Positions 47,600 through 56,046 of a stretch of DNA of 64,000 nucleotides are shown here, one piece after another. The notes beneath the pieces are model-generated. The model saw only the letters and a program-made list of their open reading frames with translations. It was not told where the DNA came from and did not search any database. The position numbers and the translations under genes were made by a program. This DNA is from Desulfoluna sp. (lineage in GTDB: Bacteria > Desulfobacterota > Desulfobacteria > Desulfobacterales > Desulfolunaceae), in contig NZ_JAQYWB010000005.1 of the NCBI RefSeq assembly GCF_030145185.1, positions 52,930 through 116,929 on the forward strand, written 5' to 3'. Position 1 is the first letter of the stretch. Every line of letters starts with the position of its first letter.

Positions 47600-48598
47600 A
47601 TGTTACGTAAGTCTTTTGCTGTTGCCCTTGCATTCGTGACCCTGGCCGTTTTTGGCCTCACAGGCGCCCAGGCTGGCCAGACCATCAAACTCGGCTTTGG
47701 TGATCCCCCAGAGTCTGACCAGGGTGTCTATGCCCGACGCTTCAAAGAGGTTGTGGAACAACTTTCCAAAGGCGAAATCAAAGTTGAACTCTTCGGTGGC
47801 GGCGCCCTGGGCACCGAAACCGAGATGCTTCAGACCACACGAAAAGGGACCCTTGACATGTCCCTGGTTTTCAGTGGCAACGCGGTTCCCTTCGTGAAAG
47901 AGTTGGGCACCCTCACCATGCCCTACCTCATTAAAAACGAATATGATGCGGTCAAAGTCACCACCGGTGAACTCGGCGCTTTCTGGAATGAGACCTGTAT
48001 TAAAAAGGGTGGATTCCGCATCCTTGGCTGGGTCTATTCCAACTTTCGCCATCTCACCAACAACAAACGCCCCATCACCACGATCAAAGATATCAAGGGC
48101 CTCAAAATCCGTATCCCTCAGAACAAAATCCACATGGCCACCTACCGCGCCTGGGGAGCCAACCCTGTCCCCATCTCATGGCCTGAGACCTTCACCGCCC
48201 TTCAGCAGGGTGTTGTGGACGGGCAGGACAACCCTTACATCGTCATGTACACCTCAAAATTCCAGGAGGTACAGAAGTACTGTACCGAAGTCCACCACCA
48301 GTATGCTCTGCAGTTCCTGTCAGTGGGTGAACGCAGCTGGAAAAAATACGATGATAAAACCCGCGAAATCTTGACCCGTGCAGGTATCGAAGCCCAGCAG
48401 TACAACCTGCTCTTCCAGGTGAGCGAAGCCTCCAAGGCCAAAGCTTCCATGGCCGCCGAAGGCGTCCAGATGAGCAACCTCACCGACGAAGATGAATGGA
48501 TCAAACGAGCCAAAGAGAAAGTATGGCCCGAGTTCTACGACTTCATCGGCGGCAAAGCACTGATCGACAAAGTCGAAGCCACACTCGAAGCAAAATAA
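47600..48598 (+). CDS. TRAP transporter substrate-binding protein, DctP family (orphan)
   Basis: Periplasmic solute-binding protein of 332 residues with signal peptide (MLRKSFAVALAFVTLAVF..., cut after AQA). DctP-fold motifs are LFGGGALGTETEMLQTTRKGTLDMSL, GLKIRIPQNKIHMATYRAWGANPVPISWPETFTALQQGVVDGQDNP, and a C-terminal helical region. The Arg in LKIRIP is the usual carboxylate-binding residue, so an organic acid is the likely ligand. GGAGGAGG precedes ATG 47600. No DctQ/DctM membrane subunits are adjacent, so either a distant partner is shared or the protein has a sensory role. It precedes a methyltransferase gene. Confidence 0.93.
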   Translation: MLRKSFAVALAFVTLAVFGLTGAQAGQTIKLGFGDPPESDQGVYARRFKEVVEQLSKGEIKVELFGGGALGTETEMLQTTRKGTLDMSLVFSGNAVPFVKELGTLTMPYLIKNEYDAVKVTTGELGAFWNETCIKKGGFRILGWVYSNFRHLTNNKRPITTIKDIKGLKIRIPQNKIHMATYRAWGANPVPISWPETFTALQQGVVDGQDNPYIVMYTSKFQEVQKYCTEVHHQYALQFLSVGERSWKKYDDKTREILTRAGIEAQQYNLLFQVSEASKAKASMAAEGVQMSNLTDEDEWIKRAKEKVWPEFYDFIGGKALIDKVEATLEAK

Positions 48599-48619
48599 GC
48601 CTTTGCTTTGGACGGATCA

Positions 48620-48647
48620 TCTCAGGTCAGCCACCCTGGCCTGAGGT
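48620..48647 (+). terminator. Hairpin after the TRAP binding-protein gene
   Basis: CTCAGGTCAG / CTGGCCTGAG-type stem about 25 bases downstream of the stop codon; no T-tract, so it could be a stabilising 3' end or weak terminator. Confidence 0.35.
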
Positions 48648-48690
48648 GACCCCCCCTTCGCAATGAAAGTAAAACGGTCTTCAGACGTAC

Positions 48691-48757
48691 ACGAATGGGG
48701 TCAGCCATCGGCTGAACTCATCGGATACTGTCCCTGATAAGGGGTGACCCCATCCGT
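48691..48757 (+). promoter_or_regulatory. Large inverted repeat in the methyltransferase leader
   Basis: ACGAATGGGGTCA at 48691-48703 pairs with TGACCCCATCCGT at 48745-48757 (12 of 13), enclosing a smaller hairpin GTCAGCCATCGGCTGAA. It lies 160 bases before the methyltransferase start. No B12-box consensus was recognised. The rest of 48599-48915 shows nothing else. Confidence 0.4.
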
Positions 48758-48915
48758 GTATCGCTGCAGAGGGAAAAAAAACATAACTCGGGTTCCACAG
48801 AGCACCGCACGGCATGAAATCTATCGGATACAACCAGTGCCCTCCGTTCGAACCCTTACCACCCCATCATTGACCCATACATACGAGATCCCTTTCCGGG
48901 ATGAAGGAGTCGTCC

Positions 48916-50070
48916 ATGAATCATAAAGAACGCGCACTTACCGCCTTGAACCACGAAGAGCCGGACCGGGTTCCCATTGACCTCGGGGGCCGCAACACCA
49001 CCTTGATGCTCAACGGCTATGAGGCCTTCAAGAAAAAACACGGAAAAGAGGACCTGCCCACAGAGATCATGTCCAAGGTTTGGCAGACCGCATTCATCGA
49101 CGAATTTTTTCTGAAAAAGTACAACGCCGACTTTCGCCATGTCCGGCCCAAAAATGTCGTGGTACTTGGCGAAGACGTCAAGCAGGAGTTCACAGAAGAC
49201 GGCTGCGAAATTTTTACGGATCAGTGGGGCGTGAAACGCAAGGTCGACGGTGAATACGCCACCATCCACGAGTACAACATGCAAGAGCCCACCCTGGAGG
49301 CCATTGAGAACCACCCCTGGCCCCACGCGGCAACGGACTTTGATTACAGCCACGTTAAGGCTGAAGCCAAAAAGCTCCATGACGAAGGGGAATACGCCGT
49401 GGTCGGCTGCATGGGCAGCCCCGGAAACCTCTTTGAGCAGTGCTGGTGCATGCGAGGCATGCCCGAATTTTTCATGGATATGATGTGCAGGAAAGATTTC
49501 GCCCACGCCCTGCTTCGCAAAGTCTGCGACCATAGAAAAGAGAACGCGCGTCTCTTCCTTGAAGAAGCGGGTGAGTATATCGATGTGGTCCAGTGCGCCG
49601 ATGATCTGGCCATGCAAAACGGCCCCTTCATGTCCCTGGCCATGCACCGGGAGTTCATCAAGCCCTACCAGGACGAACTCTTCAGCTACATCAAGAGCAT
49701 GACCAAGGCAAAACTCTACTACCATAGCTGCGGCGCTGTCACAGGCCTCCTGGACGACCTCGTAGACGTTGGCGTGGATATCTTAAACCCGGTCCAGGTC
49801 TCCGCCACCGGTATGGAGACCGACCAGCTTAACAAACGATTCGGGGACAAGCTCTCCTTCTGGGGCGCCATCGATACCTTCCATGTCCTCCCCAACGGAA
49901 GCGTTGAAGACGTTCGCAATGAAGTCGCCAAGCGTATCCGTGACCTCGGACCGGGTGGGGGATATATCTTGGGCTCCGTTCACAACATGCAATCTGACAT
50001 CTCTTCCGAAAATGTCATCGCCATGCTGGAAGCGGCTATAGAGTTCGGTCAGTACCCCCTCGTCTCCTAA
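48916..50070 (+). CDS. Uroporphyrinogen decarboxylase-family (MtaA/CmuA-type) methyltransferase
   Basis: A 384-residue TIM-barrel enzyme related to UroD. The motif YYHSCGAVTGLL holds a His270-x-Cys272 pair, the usual zinc ligands of cobalamin-dependent methyltransferases of this family, and it lacks the N-terminal Arg-rich substrate motif of true UroD. Such enzymes transfer methyl groups to or from a corrinoid protein, as in methoxyl-aromatic, methylamine or chloromethane use. ATG 48916 is chosen because AAGGAG lies six bases before it. A corrinoid protein gene at 51840 is the likely partner. Substrate unknown. Confidence 0.85.
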   Translation: MNHKERALTALNHEEPDRVPIDLGGRNTTLMLNGYEAFKKKHGKEDLPTEIMSKVWQTAFIDEFFLKKYNADFRHVRPKNVVVLGEDVKQEFTEDGCEIFTDQWGVKRKVDGEYATIHEYNMQEPTLEAIENHPWPHAATDFDYSHVKAEAKKLHDEGEYAVVGCMGSPGNLFEQCWCMRGMPEFFMDMMCRKDFAHALLRKVCDHRKENARLFLEEAGEYIDVVQCADDLAMQNGPFMSLAMHREFIKPYQDELFSYIKSMTKAKLYYHSCGAVTGLLDDLVDVGVDILNPVQVSATGMETDQLNKRFGDKLSFWGAIDTFHVLPNGSVEDVRNEVAKRIRDLGPGGGYILGSVHNMQSDISSENVIAMLEAAIEFGQYPLVS

Positions 50071-50183
50071 CCCACCTTTTTTTAGCTCCCTGGCCCAATG
50101 GACCGTCGGGACGAAAAAAAGAGGGGTTTCGGTGGAGAAGACCTGAACACTTCTCCACCCTCAATCTCTATCCGCGAGAACAC

Positions 50184-50220
50184 AAAAGCCCTCTCTTCCT
50201 AATCGAAGAGAGGGCTTTTT
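50184..50220 (+). terminator. Rho-independent terminator of the methyltransferase gene
   Basis: Perfect stem AAAAGCCCTCTCTTC / GAAGAGAGGGCTTTT, six-base loop, T-tail. Confidence 0.93.
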
Positions 50221-50324
50221 AATTTGCGGGTGCGCTCGAAAAGAATCGGACAAACCACACCGAGGAAACATCTCTTTATCGCTTGTCCGACAATGTCCGA
50301 GGCCAACGACCTCATCACAACCCT

Positions 50325-50575
50325 TAGCCCGGATATTTCACGAGTTGGGTGTGCTCATATGCAAGGCATCAGAGCTGAAGATGTAGTGGTTTACCTCAAA
50401 GCTCTGATAACGCGGCAGATGAGTGCACCCGGCTCGCCCGAAGGGTGAGAAAATCAGACAGAATACCGTGGATTACATTTTGCATTTTTGAAATAGCTGA
50501 AAATATTGCTACAAAGAACTGTAATTATGAGTTATTCCTTAGTCCCGATTGTTTTCTCATGAAATATCCGGGTTA
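50325..50575 (+). mobile_element. MITE copy C (complete)
   Basis: 251 bp with TA at both borders, opposite in orientation to the other copies. Its right TA plus the adjoining MITE base form the TAA stop codon of the IclR-family gene. Confidence 0.88.
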
Positions 50576-51301
50576 GTTCAGGTTCTGCCTCAGATAGTCC
50601 ACCAGCCCGTCACGCTTGGAGTCCCATTCCCGCCCGACAAGGGCATCCACAGCCATGGCACCGACCACCTTGCCCTCGTATTTTAAAGGGTAGGAAACCC
50701 CGAGCCCCCCCTGCACCAGAAAGGCTTCCGCGTAGCCGTACCCCAGCTTTCGAGACAACGCAACGTACTCCTGAAAAGTCTTCCGATCCACAAGCAGCAC
50801 ATCACGCAACCGCTCCTTGTTTCGATTCAGAATGCTCTCAATCTCCGAATCCTCAAGGAAGGCAAGCATCCCCATTGAAGGAGACCCGAACCCCAGAGGC
50901 GCCTTCTCTCCAGGTCTGCAGGCCGCCAATTGAATCACATTGGTCCCCTGGTAGATCCCCACGCATTTGCAATCATCCCCCTCCCGGATGAAGAGAGAGG
51001 TGGTGTACCCGAACATCCGGGCCACGTTGCCGGCCAGCCCCCCATAGCTCGTCCGAATATAGTGCTCCATGGAGAGTCCGGAGTAGATGACGCTCTCCGA
51101 TCCGACCACATAGGTTTTGGCCTTTGAGTCAAAAGAGAGGAACCCGGAATCTGTCAGCACGGACAGGAGCCTGTGGGCTGTGGAGGTCGTAATCTCCATC
51201 GCCTCACTCACCTCCTTGAGCGTCGAAGGGGATTCCCCCCGCTGAATAATCATCTTCAATATATTTAGAGTACGATAAACACTTTGTGCGCCTTGAATCA
51301 T
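50573..51301 (-). CDS. IclR-family transcriptional regulator
   Basis: A 242-residue regulator with an N-terminal winged helix (YRTLNILKMIIQRGESPSTLKEVSEAMEITTSTAHRLLSVLTDSGFLSFD, about 8-60) and a GAF-like effector domain (KCVGIYQGTNVIQLAACRPGEKAPLGFGSPSMGMLAFL). ATG 51301 is preferred to the TTG at 51310. It is divergent from the corrinoid-protein gene and close to the methyltransferase gene, so it probably senses the methyl donor or its product. Its stop codon is formed at the junction with MITE copy C; the protein length is normal, so function is likely kept. Confidence 0.92.
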   Translation of the reverse strand: MIQGAQSVYRTLNILKMIIQRGESPSTLKEVSEAMEITTSTAHRLLSVLTDSGFLSFDSKAKTYVVGSESVIYSGLSMEHYIRTSYGGLAGNVARMFGYTTSLFIREGDDCKCVGIYQGTNVIQLAACRPGEKAPLGFGSPSMGMLAFLEDSEIESILNRNKERLRDVLLVDRKTFQEYVALSRKLGYGYAEAFLVQGGLGVSYPLKYEGKVVGAMAVDALVGREWDSKRDGLVDYLRQNLN

Positions 51302-51839
51302 AAAATCCAACCTGTGGGTTTGCGGATCCTTTATCCTTTTTCGACCAGATTAGCCTTCGGAAGACGTACGAATCCATTATCAATTCACAGAGATGACATA
51401 CCGAGGCGTTAGGAAAATTGCAAGGTAAAATCCAATGCTATCCACCGTCCCCTCTCTCAACAATCTCATAATATGGCAATCGTAGAATAGATTCCCATAT
51501 TGTATTGACACAGAAAAAACCTTATGAGATGATGCCCGCGAAGAAGAAGGAAAACCACGGTCACAATACCATTCCTCTTCTTTATCGTGCGCCGCACCAA
51601 CGGGGGCTCCTGATGATCGACAGCTTTCAGGAGCTTCTGCTGCATGTGCGATGAGTCCGATAAGTCTGCCCCCACTTAAACCGATCTGATTTTTTGATGG
51701 ATCGCACAGGTCTGAAGGCAGGGAAACAACACACGCGCTGGTGTGTTGCAGAGCTGCCATCGTCCCCGCAGGTCACAACCAACGAGCCGGGGTCGAAATG
51801 ACTTTTCATGCGTCTGTCTTGACCAAAGGAGTGTATAAA
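51302..51839. other. 538-base divergent intergenic region, no gene seen
   Basis: Contains the operator/promoter block at 51468-51533 and then a leader of about 300 bases before the corrinoid-protein start. Open frames across it have no family resemblance. No cobalamin riboswitch consensus was recognised. Confidence 0.5.
51468..51533 (+). promoter_or_regulatory. Promoter and inverted repeat upstream of the corrinoid protein
   Basis: ATAATATGG (51468-51476) and CCATATTGT (51495-51503) are an 8-of-9 inverted repeat. The second arm leads into TTGACA (51505-51510), a 17-base spacer and GATGAT (51528-51533). CATATTGTATTGACAC matches the block at 47094-47109. A repressor or activator such as the adjacent IclR protein could bind here. 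Confidence 0.45.
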
Positions 51840-52472
51840 ATGTCTGTTGAAAGTATTTTTCAGGCCGTTATCGATCTGAACCCCCCCAAAGTGGTTGAAG
51901 ATGTCACCGCAGAGATTGCTGCCGGAACCGCCGTCAATGAGATTCTCAACCAGGGCCTGATTCGGGCCATGGATGTTGTCGGTGAACGGTTTTCTGCCGG
52001 GGAAACCTTTGTTCCCGAAATGCTCATGTCCGCCCATACCATGAAAGCCGGGGTCGAAGTCCTGAAACCCTACCTGAGCGGAGACGATGTGAAAAAGGTG
52101 GGAACCATTGTCGTGGGAACAGTTCACGGGGACCTGCATGACATCGGAAAAAACCTGGTCTGCATCATGCTGGAAGGGGCTGGGTTCAACGTCGTGGACC
52201 TGGGTGTTGACGTCCTTAAAGAAAAATTCATCGAAGCGGCCAAAGAACACAACGCAGACATCATCGGCCTCTCAACCCTTCTGACCACCACCATGTGCGT
52301 GGTGGAAGAGACCGTGGAAGCCATCCATGCCGCCGGGCTTGGAGACTCCGTAAAAATTCTTATCGGTGGCGCCCCCCTGACCCAGGACTTCGCCGACCGC
52401 ATCGGCGCTGACGCCTTCGCCCCCGATGCCGGAGCCGCCGGTAAAGTGGCCCGCGAGCTGGTTCTTCAGTAA
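51840..52472 (+). CDS. Methyltransferase cognate corrinoid protein
   Basis: A 210-residue cobalamin-binding methyl carrier (MtaC/MtbC/MttC family). An N-terminal four-helix bundle (about 1-85, FVPEMLMSAHTMKAGVEVLKP) caps a Rossmann B12 domain with the signature Asp98-Leu-His100-Asp-Ile-Gly103, whose His ligates cobalt, followed by VVDLGVDV, GLSTLLTTTM and IGGAPLTQDFADRIGADAFAPDA. AAAGGAG lies before ATG 51840. It should accept a methyl group from a substrate-specific methyltransferase and pass it on; the UroD-family enzyme at 48916 is the only candidate partner here. Confidence 0.95.
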   Translation: MSVESIFQAVIDLNPPKVVEDVTAEIAAGTAVNEILNQGLIRAMDVVGERFSAGETFVPEMLMSAHTMKAGVEVLKPYLSGDDVKKVGTIVVGTVHGDLHDIGKNLVCIMLEGAGFNVVDLGVDVLKEKFIEAAKEHNADIIGLSTLLTTTMCVVEETVEAIHAAGLGDSVKILIGGAPLTQDFADRIGADAFAPDAGAAGKVARELVLQ

Positions 52473-52482
52473 AAGTTCCAAA

Positions 52483-52796
52483 GCCTCCGGCGGCAAGGTG
52501 GCGCCACCTTGAAAGCGGGTTTGCGAATGCTCTACGGCTGCCGTTACCCTGAGCTCGTCGCGCCCGCATTCGCACGACGGGTGAGGGATGACAACGGATG
52601 TCGCAAGTACATGAGCTGTCGGTGCTTCCGTGTCAATTCATGGGTTGACTTTAGCCGGAACGACTCCGGCGGCAAGGTGTGCCACCTTGAAAGCGGGTTA
52701 CGGCGTAACCGCAGGCGAAAACGGATCGCTTGTCGCGCCGTAGCCCTTGGGCGAAGGCGGATCAAAAGCTTAGCCCCCGGCAGGGCCGCCGGAGGC
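52483..52796. repeat. Composite GCCTCCGGCGG element (two units)
   Basis: Begins GCCTCCGGCGGCAAGGTGG eleven bases after the corrinoid-protein stop and ends GGGCCGCCGGAGGC. A second internal unit starts near 52667 (CTCCGGCGGCAAGGTGTGCCACCTTGAAAGCGGG). The middle matches the copy at 7437-7655, and the tail (TTAGCCCCCGGCA, CACAAGCTGAATAGTTAC) matches 59388-59458 in inverse orientation. Bases 52797-52963 hold nothing recognised. Confidence 0.8.
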
Positions 52797-52963
52797 ACAA
52801 GCTGAATAGTTACCGTATTTTTTCATAGAATCATGTTTTTTATCGACGCACCGATTTCACGAAGACTCCTGCCAAAAGCCAGCATGCCCCTTGCAATTTG
52901 TGAACACCACGATATGCTCGACATCGTTTAACCATGAATCATCCAAGCAAATGGGGCACTGAC

Positions 52964-53590
52964 ATGTCACAAACGTCCACCACCCTCTTTCTCGTCCGCC
53001 ACGGCCAGACCCACTGGAACGTTGAACGCCGCCTTCAGGGACACCTGAACTCACCCCTCACGGAGACAGGGAAACGGCAGGCGCTGGCCGCCGGTGAAGC
53101 GCTCAAAGAGCGGCCGATCACCGCCGCCTTTACCAGCCCATCCGGACGGGCCATGGAGACCGCAAAGGGCATCATCGGATCCCGCAACATCCCCCTCGCC
53201 CCCGTGGAAGGGCTCCGAGAGATCGGCCTTGGCCCCCTGGAGGGCCTTCCCATTGAGGAGGCTGAAAAGCGCCACCCCAAAGCCTGCCGAGACTTCTGGC
53301 AGGCCCCTCACCACTTTTCGCTCTCCGGGGCAGAACGGTTCAGCCAGGTTCAAGGGCGGGTCGTCAACGCCATCACGGCGCTCCTGAACACCCATCCGGG
53401 CGAAACCCTTCTGGTCGTGTCGCACGCCATCGCCATCAAAACGGCTCTGGCCTTCTATTTAAAGAAAGAGCTTAGCGACCTGGATGACATTCGCCTCCCT
53501 GAAAACGGGCGCATCCTCACCCTCACGGCGGACGATAGAGGCCTGACCCTCCTCAATCCAGAGTCCTGCCTCATCGCCCATGGCGTTTAA
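52964..53590 (+). CDS. Histidine phosphatase family protein
   Basis: A 208-residue phosphoglycerate-mutase-like phosphatase. The catalytic LFLVRHGQTHWNVERRLQGHLNSPLTETG gives the phosphorylated His in RHG, and LLVVSHAIAIKTAL gives the second active-site His. TSPSGRAMETA and REIGLGPLEG are also conserved. The second-site SHAIAIK replaces the more common SHGG. Substrate unknown; relatives act on phosphosugars, cobalamin precursors (CobC) or acyl phosphates. Start ATG 52964 is preferred to 52934. Overlaps the opposite-strand M23 gene by four bases. Confidence 0.87.
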   Translation: MSQTSTTLFLVRHGQTHWNVERRLQGHLNSPLTETGKRQALAAGEALKERPITAAFTSPSGRAMETAKGIIGSRNIPLAPVEGLREIGLGPLEGLPIEEAEKRHPKACRDFWQAPHHFSLSGAERFSQVQGRVVNAITALLNTHPGETLLVVSHAIAIKTALAFYLKKELSDLDDIRLPENGRILTLTADDRGLTLLNPESCLIAHGV

Positions 53591-54846
53591 CTCTTTTCCT
53601 GCGGTCCCTTGGCTGCCTTGGCATAACGGGTCTCAAAAAGAGGACCATACTCGGCGAGGACACGGGAAAAAGCTTCTTTCTGATTGTCTTTGATGGATGC
53701 GGCGCGGGGGGTGTCAATTTTGGTGGGGTCCACGGGCTTGCCGTGAATCTTCATGCGGAAACAGAGGTGAGGGCCGGTGGCAAGGCCAGTGGATCCGACG
53801 TAACCGATCAAATCCCCCTGCTCTACTTTCTTCCCGGTACGAATGCCTTTCGCAAACCGGGACATGTGAAGGTAGCCACTTTCGTAGCCATTGCTGTGGG
53901 TGATAAAGATATGATTGCCCGAACTGTTGTTGCTCGCAACCCGCTTCAGGGTCCCGCTTGCAATAGCGTAAATGGGCGTCCCCGTCGGCGCGGCATAATC
54001 AACACCGTAATGGGGCTTGTATCGTTTCTGGATGGGATGGTATCGCCGCAGAGAAAAACCGGAGGAGATCCGGGTAAAGGCGACAGGGGTTTTCAAAAAA
54101 GCGTGACGAAGATTTTTTCCGGCACGGGAATAATAATCCGCGGACCCATCCTCATTCTCCAACCGATAGGCCTCATAATGCTGCCCCTGATTGATGAACT
54201 CTGCGGCCAGGATTTTCCCATACCCTTTGAAGGTGGATCCCGAGTATCGTTTTTCCACGAGCACAGAGAAAGAATCGTCCACCCGGAGGTCATGGATGAA
54301 ATCGATCTCCCAGCCGAACAGGTTGCCGAGCCGAACCGCCAGGATGGTTTTTTCATTGATTGAGGCCATGGCCTCGTAAAGGGAGGTTCGAATGTTACCC
54401 CTCACCGTGACCCGCTTTACCTCATACGCAATGGGTTTTCTGGCCGCCTTGTAGGATTCCCCGTCCCGGGACACCTCGAGGTAACTCTCCGAGTCAATGA
54501 TGTACTCAAACCGCTCGAACTGATCATCCACCGTGGCAACTCGCCAATCTTTTCCCACCCGAATCGTGGTGAGATCATAGACCGGTTCGCAGGCTCCGGC
54601 AAAGGCGTGCACTTCCGCCGGGGAGAGCCAGGCCTTTAAAATCGCTGCGGCCGTACTGCCTGAGGCCACCTTGCCTTTAAAAAGCGTCTCTTCGGGTTCC
54701 GAAAGCACAGGCGCAACGGCCTCCACAGCGGGGGGCGTTGCCAGCGCTGAGGCAGCAGGTGATTGAGACTCCACGGTCTCATCACAACCAACAAAAAAAG
54801 GGACAACTGCCATCAGCAGAAGAAGGGGAAAATTTTTATATGTCAT
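53587..54846 (-). CDS. M23-family peptidoglycan endopeptidase, lipoprotein
   Basis: A 419-residue cell-wall hydrolase of the MepM type. N-terminal lipoprotein signal with lipobox FFVGC, a disordered Ala/Pro/Glu linker, a membrane-distal domain (SINEKTILAVRLGNLFGWEIDFIHDLRVDDSFSVLVEKRY), and a C-terminal M23 domain. Its zinc motif is HYGVDY (His and Asp). The usual second motif HxH reads HLCF, so a Cys stands where the third ligand His is normally found, as I recall from some Bacteroidetes homologues. Expected to cut cross-links in peptidoglycan from the outer face of the periplasm. ATG 54846 is preferred for the signal peptide. Confidence 0.88.
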   Translation of the reverse strand: MTYKNFPLLLLMAVVPFFVGCDETVESQSPAASALATPPAVEAVAPVLSEPEETLFKGKVASGSTAAAILKAWLSPAEVHAFAGACEPVYDLTTIRVGKDWRVATVDDQFERFEYIIDSESYLEVSRDGESYKAARKPIAYEVKRVTVRGNIRTSLYEAMASINEKTILAVRLGNLFGWEIDFIHDLRVDDSFSVLVEKRYSGSTFKGYGKILAAEFINQGQHYEAYRLENEDGSADYYSRAGKNLRHAFLKTPVAFTRISSGFSLRRYHPIQKRYKPHYGVDYAAPTGTPIYAIASGTLKRVASNNSSGNHIFITHSNGYESGYLHMSRFAKGIRTGKKVEQGDLIGYVGSTGLATGPHLCFRMKIHGKPVDPTKIDTPRAASIKDNQKEAFSRVLAEYGPLFETRYAKAAKGPQEKS

Positions 54847-55046
54847 CAACTCTTGATCACTCAAAGGGGTCATTGTAAGTCTGTAAAGACAGGGACTCCG
54901 CGTTCCAAACCAGATAATTTCGGTGTCATAACATCCCTGTCCTGCAAGAAGTTATTGTCAACAGGAACTACCACGTTCTGTGATTCCCTGTCAAACAGAC
55001 CGGTTGCCCTCCTTCCGGGCGTTACCTGAAGACTCCCCCGCCCCCA

Positions 55047-55919
55047 TTAAGGAAGAATCGCCTTCCGGCTGATAAAACCCAGGATATCGTAAACCAGACG
55101 CGCGGCCGCAAAATCCGGAAAATGAAGGCCTTTGATGGGGGCCAGCTCCACCACATCAAAGCCGACGACCTGCCGTCCCGTCACGGCCTGTTCGATGATT
55201 TCGTGGGCCTGGTACCAGGAGAGCCCCCCGGGCTCCGGGGTACCGGTGGCCGGCATGATGGAAGGGTCGAGACCGTCCACATCAAAGGTCAGCCAGATGC
55301 GATCGGGAAAGCCCTCGGGGATCAGGTCCTCGGGGATTCCATTTTTTGCAATCTCCCGGGCGTCCAGATGATGCACGGGGTGGCTCTCCCGGAAGGCGAC
55401 CTCAGGAAGGGAGAGGCTCCGAATGCCCGCCTGAAACACCGTGTGCCCCATGTCGCAGGCCCGTTTCATGACGCAGGCGTGACTGTACGGCGTGCCCTCA
55501 TAACGGTCCCTAAGGTCGGCATGGGCGTCAATCTGAACCACCCCGATCTCTCCAAAGGCCTTCTTACACGCGGCCAGAGCCCCCACCGTCACGGTATGTT
55601 CTCCCCCGAGAAGAACGGGCATCTTACCCAGGTTAAAGGATCTGCTTACCGCCACTTCAATACGCGCCACCACCTCGTCAAGCGCCCCGTCCGTCGCCAC
55701 AGGCGCAGCCGTCCAGATGCCATGCTCACTCGGGTTGGAGACCCCGTCATACACCTCCAACTGACTCGAGGCCCGCAAAATGGCCGACGGCCCCTCACCC
55801 GTGCCCCCCCCGTAACTCACCGTCTGCTCCAAAGGCACTGGGATTACATGGAATAAGGCCTCTTCCGGCCCCAAATCGTCAATCTCGCTCTCAAGAAATC
55901 GAGGATACCTCTCCTGCAT
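55047..55919 (-). CDS. speB: Agmatinase
   Basis: Hydrolyses agmatine to putrescine and urea with a two-manganese centre. 290 residues of the ureohydrolase family with the metal motifs GGEHTVTVG, QIDAHADLRD and TFDVDGLDPS, then GTPEPGGLSW. The agmatinase rather than arginase call rests on overall type and on neighbours: arginine decarboxylase, carboxyspermidine dehydrogenase and decarboxylase genes lie within 6 kb on the same strand. AAAAGGAG precedes the ATG. Confidence 0.92.
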   Translation of the reverse strand: MQERYPRFLESEIDDLGPEEALFHVIPVPLEQTVSYGGGTGEGPSAILRASSQLEVYDGVSNPSEHGIWTAAPVATDGALDEVVARIEVAVSRSFNLGKMPVLLGGEHTVTVGALAACKKAFGEIGVVQIDAHADLRDRYEGTPYSHACVMKRACDMGHTVFQAGIRSLSLPEVAFRESHPVHHLDAREIAKNGIPEDLIPEGFPDRIWLTFDVDGLDPSIMPATGTPEPGGLSWYQAHEIIEQAVTGRQVVGFDVVELAPIKGLHFPDFAAARLVYDILGFISRKAILP

Positions 55920-55945
55920 CGTTTTTCTCCTTTTATGAAAACATA

Positions 55946-55998
55946 CCTTCAGCGGCGAGGTGAGTCACCTCGAAAGCAGGTTACATCCGTGACGTAAC
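55946..55998. repeat. Degenerate copy of GC-rich element
   Basis: CCTTCAGCGGCGAGGTGAGTCACCTCGAAAGCAGGTTACATCCGTGACGTAAC, diverged from the consensus but with the same order of blocks; located just upstream of speB. Confidence 0.6.
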
Positions 55999-56046
55999 AT
56001 GAAGCGTTGTGGCAAATTTTGAAGGGGGTGGGGAAAGACCCCAGAT

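Noticed and set aside
51380..51760. 126-codon minus-strand frame between the IclR and corrinoid genes
   Set aside because: Covers the promoter/inverted-repeat block and has no family resemblance or ribosome site.
51534..51839. Possible cobalamin riboswitch in the corrinoid-protein leader
   Set aside because: The leader is long, but I could not find the B12-box consensus or the expected flanking stems.
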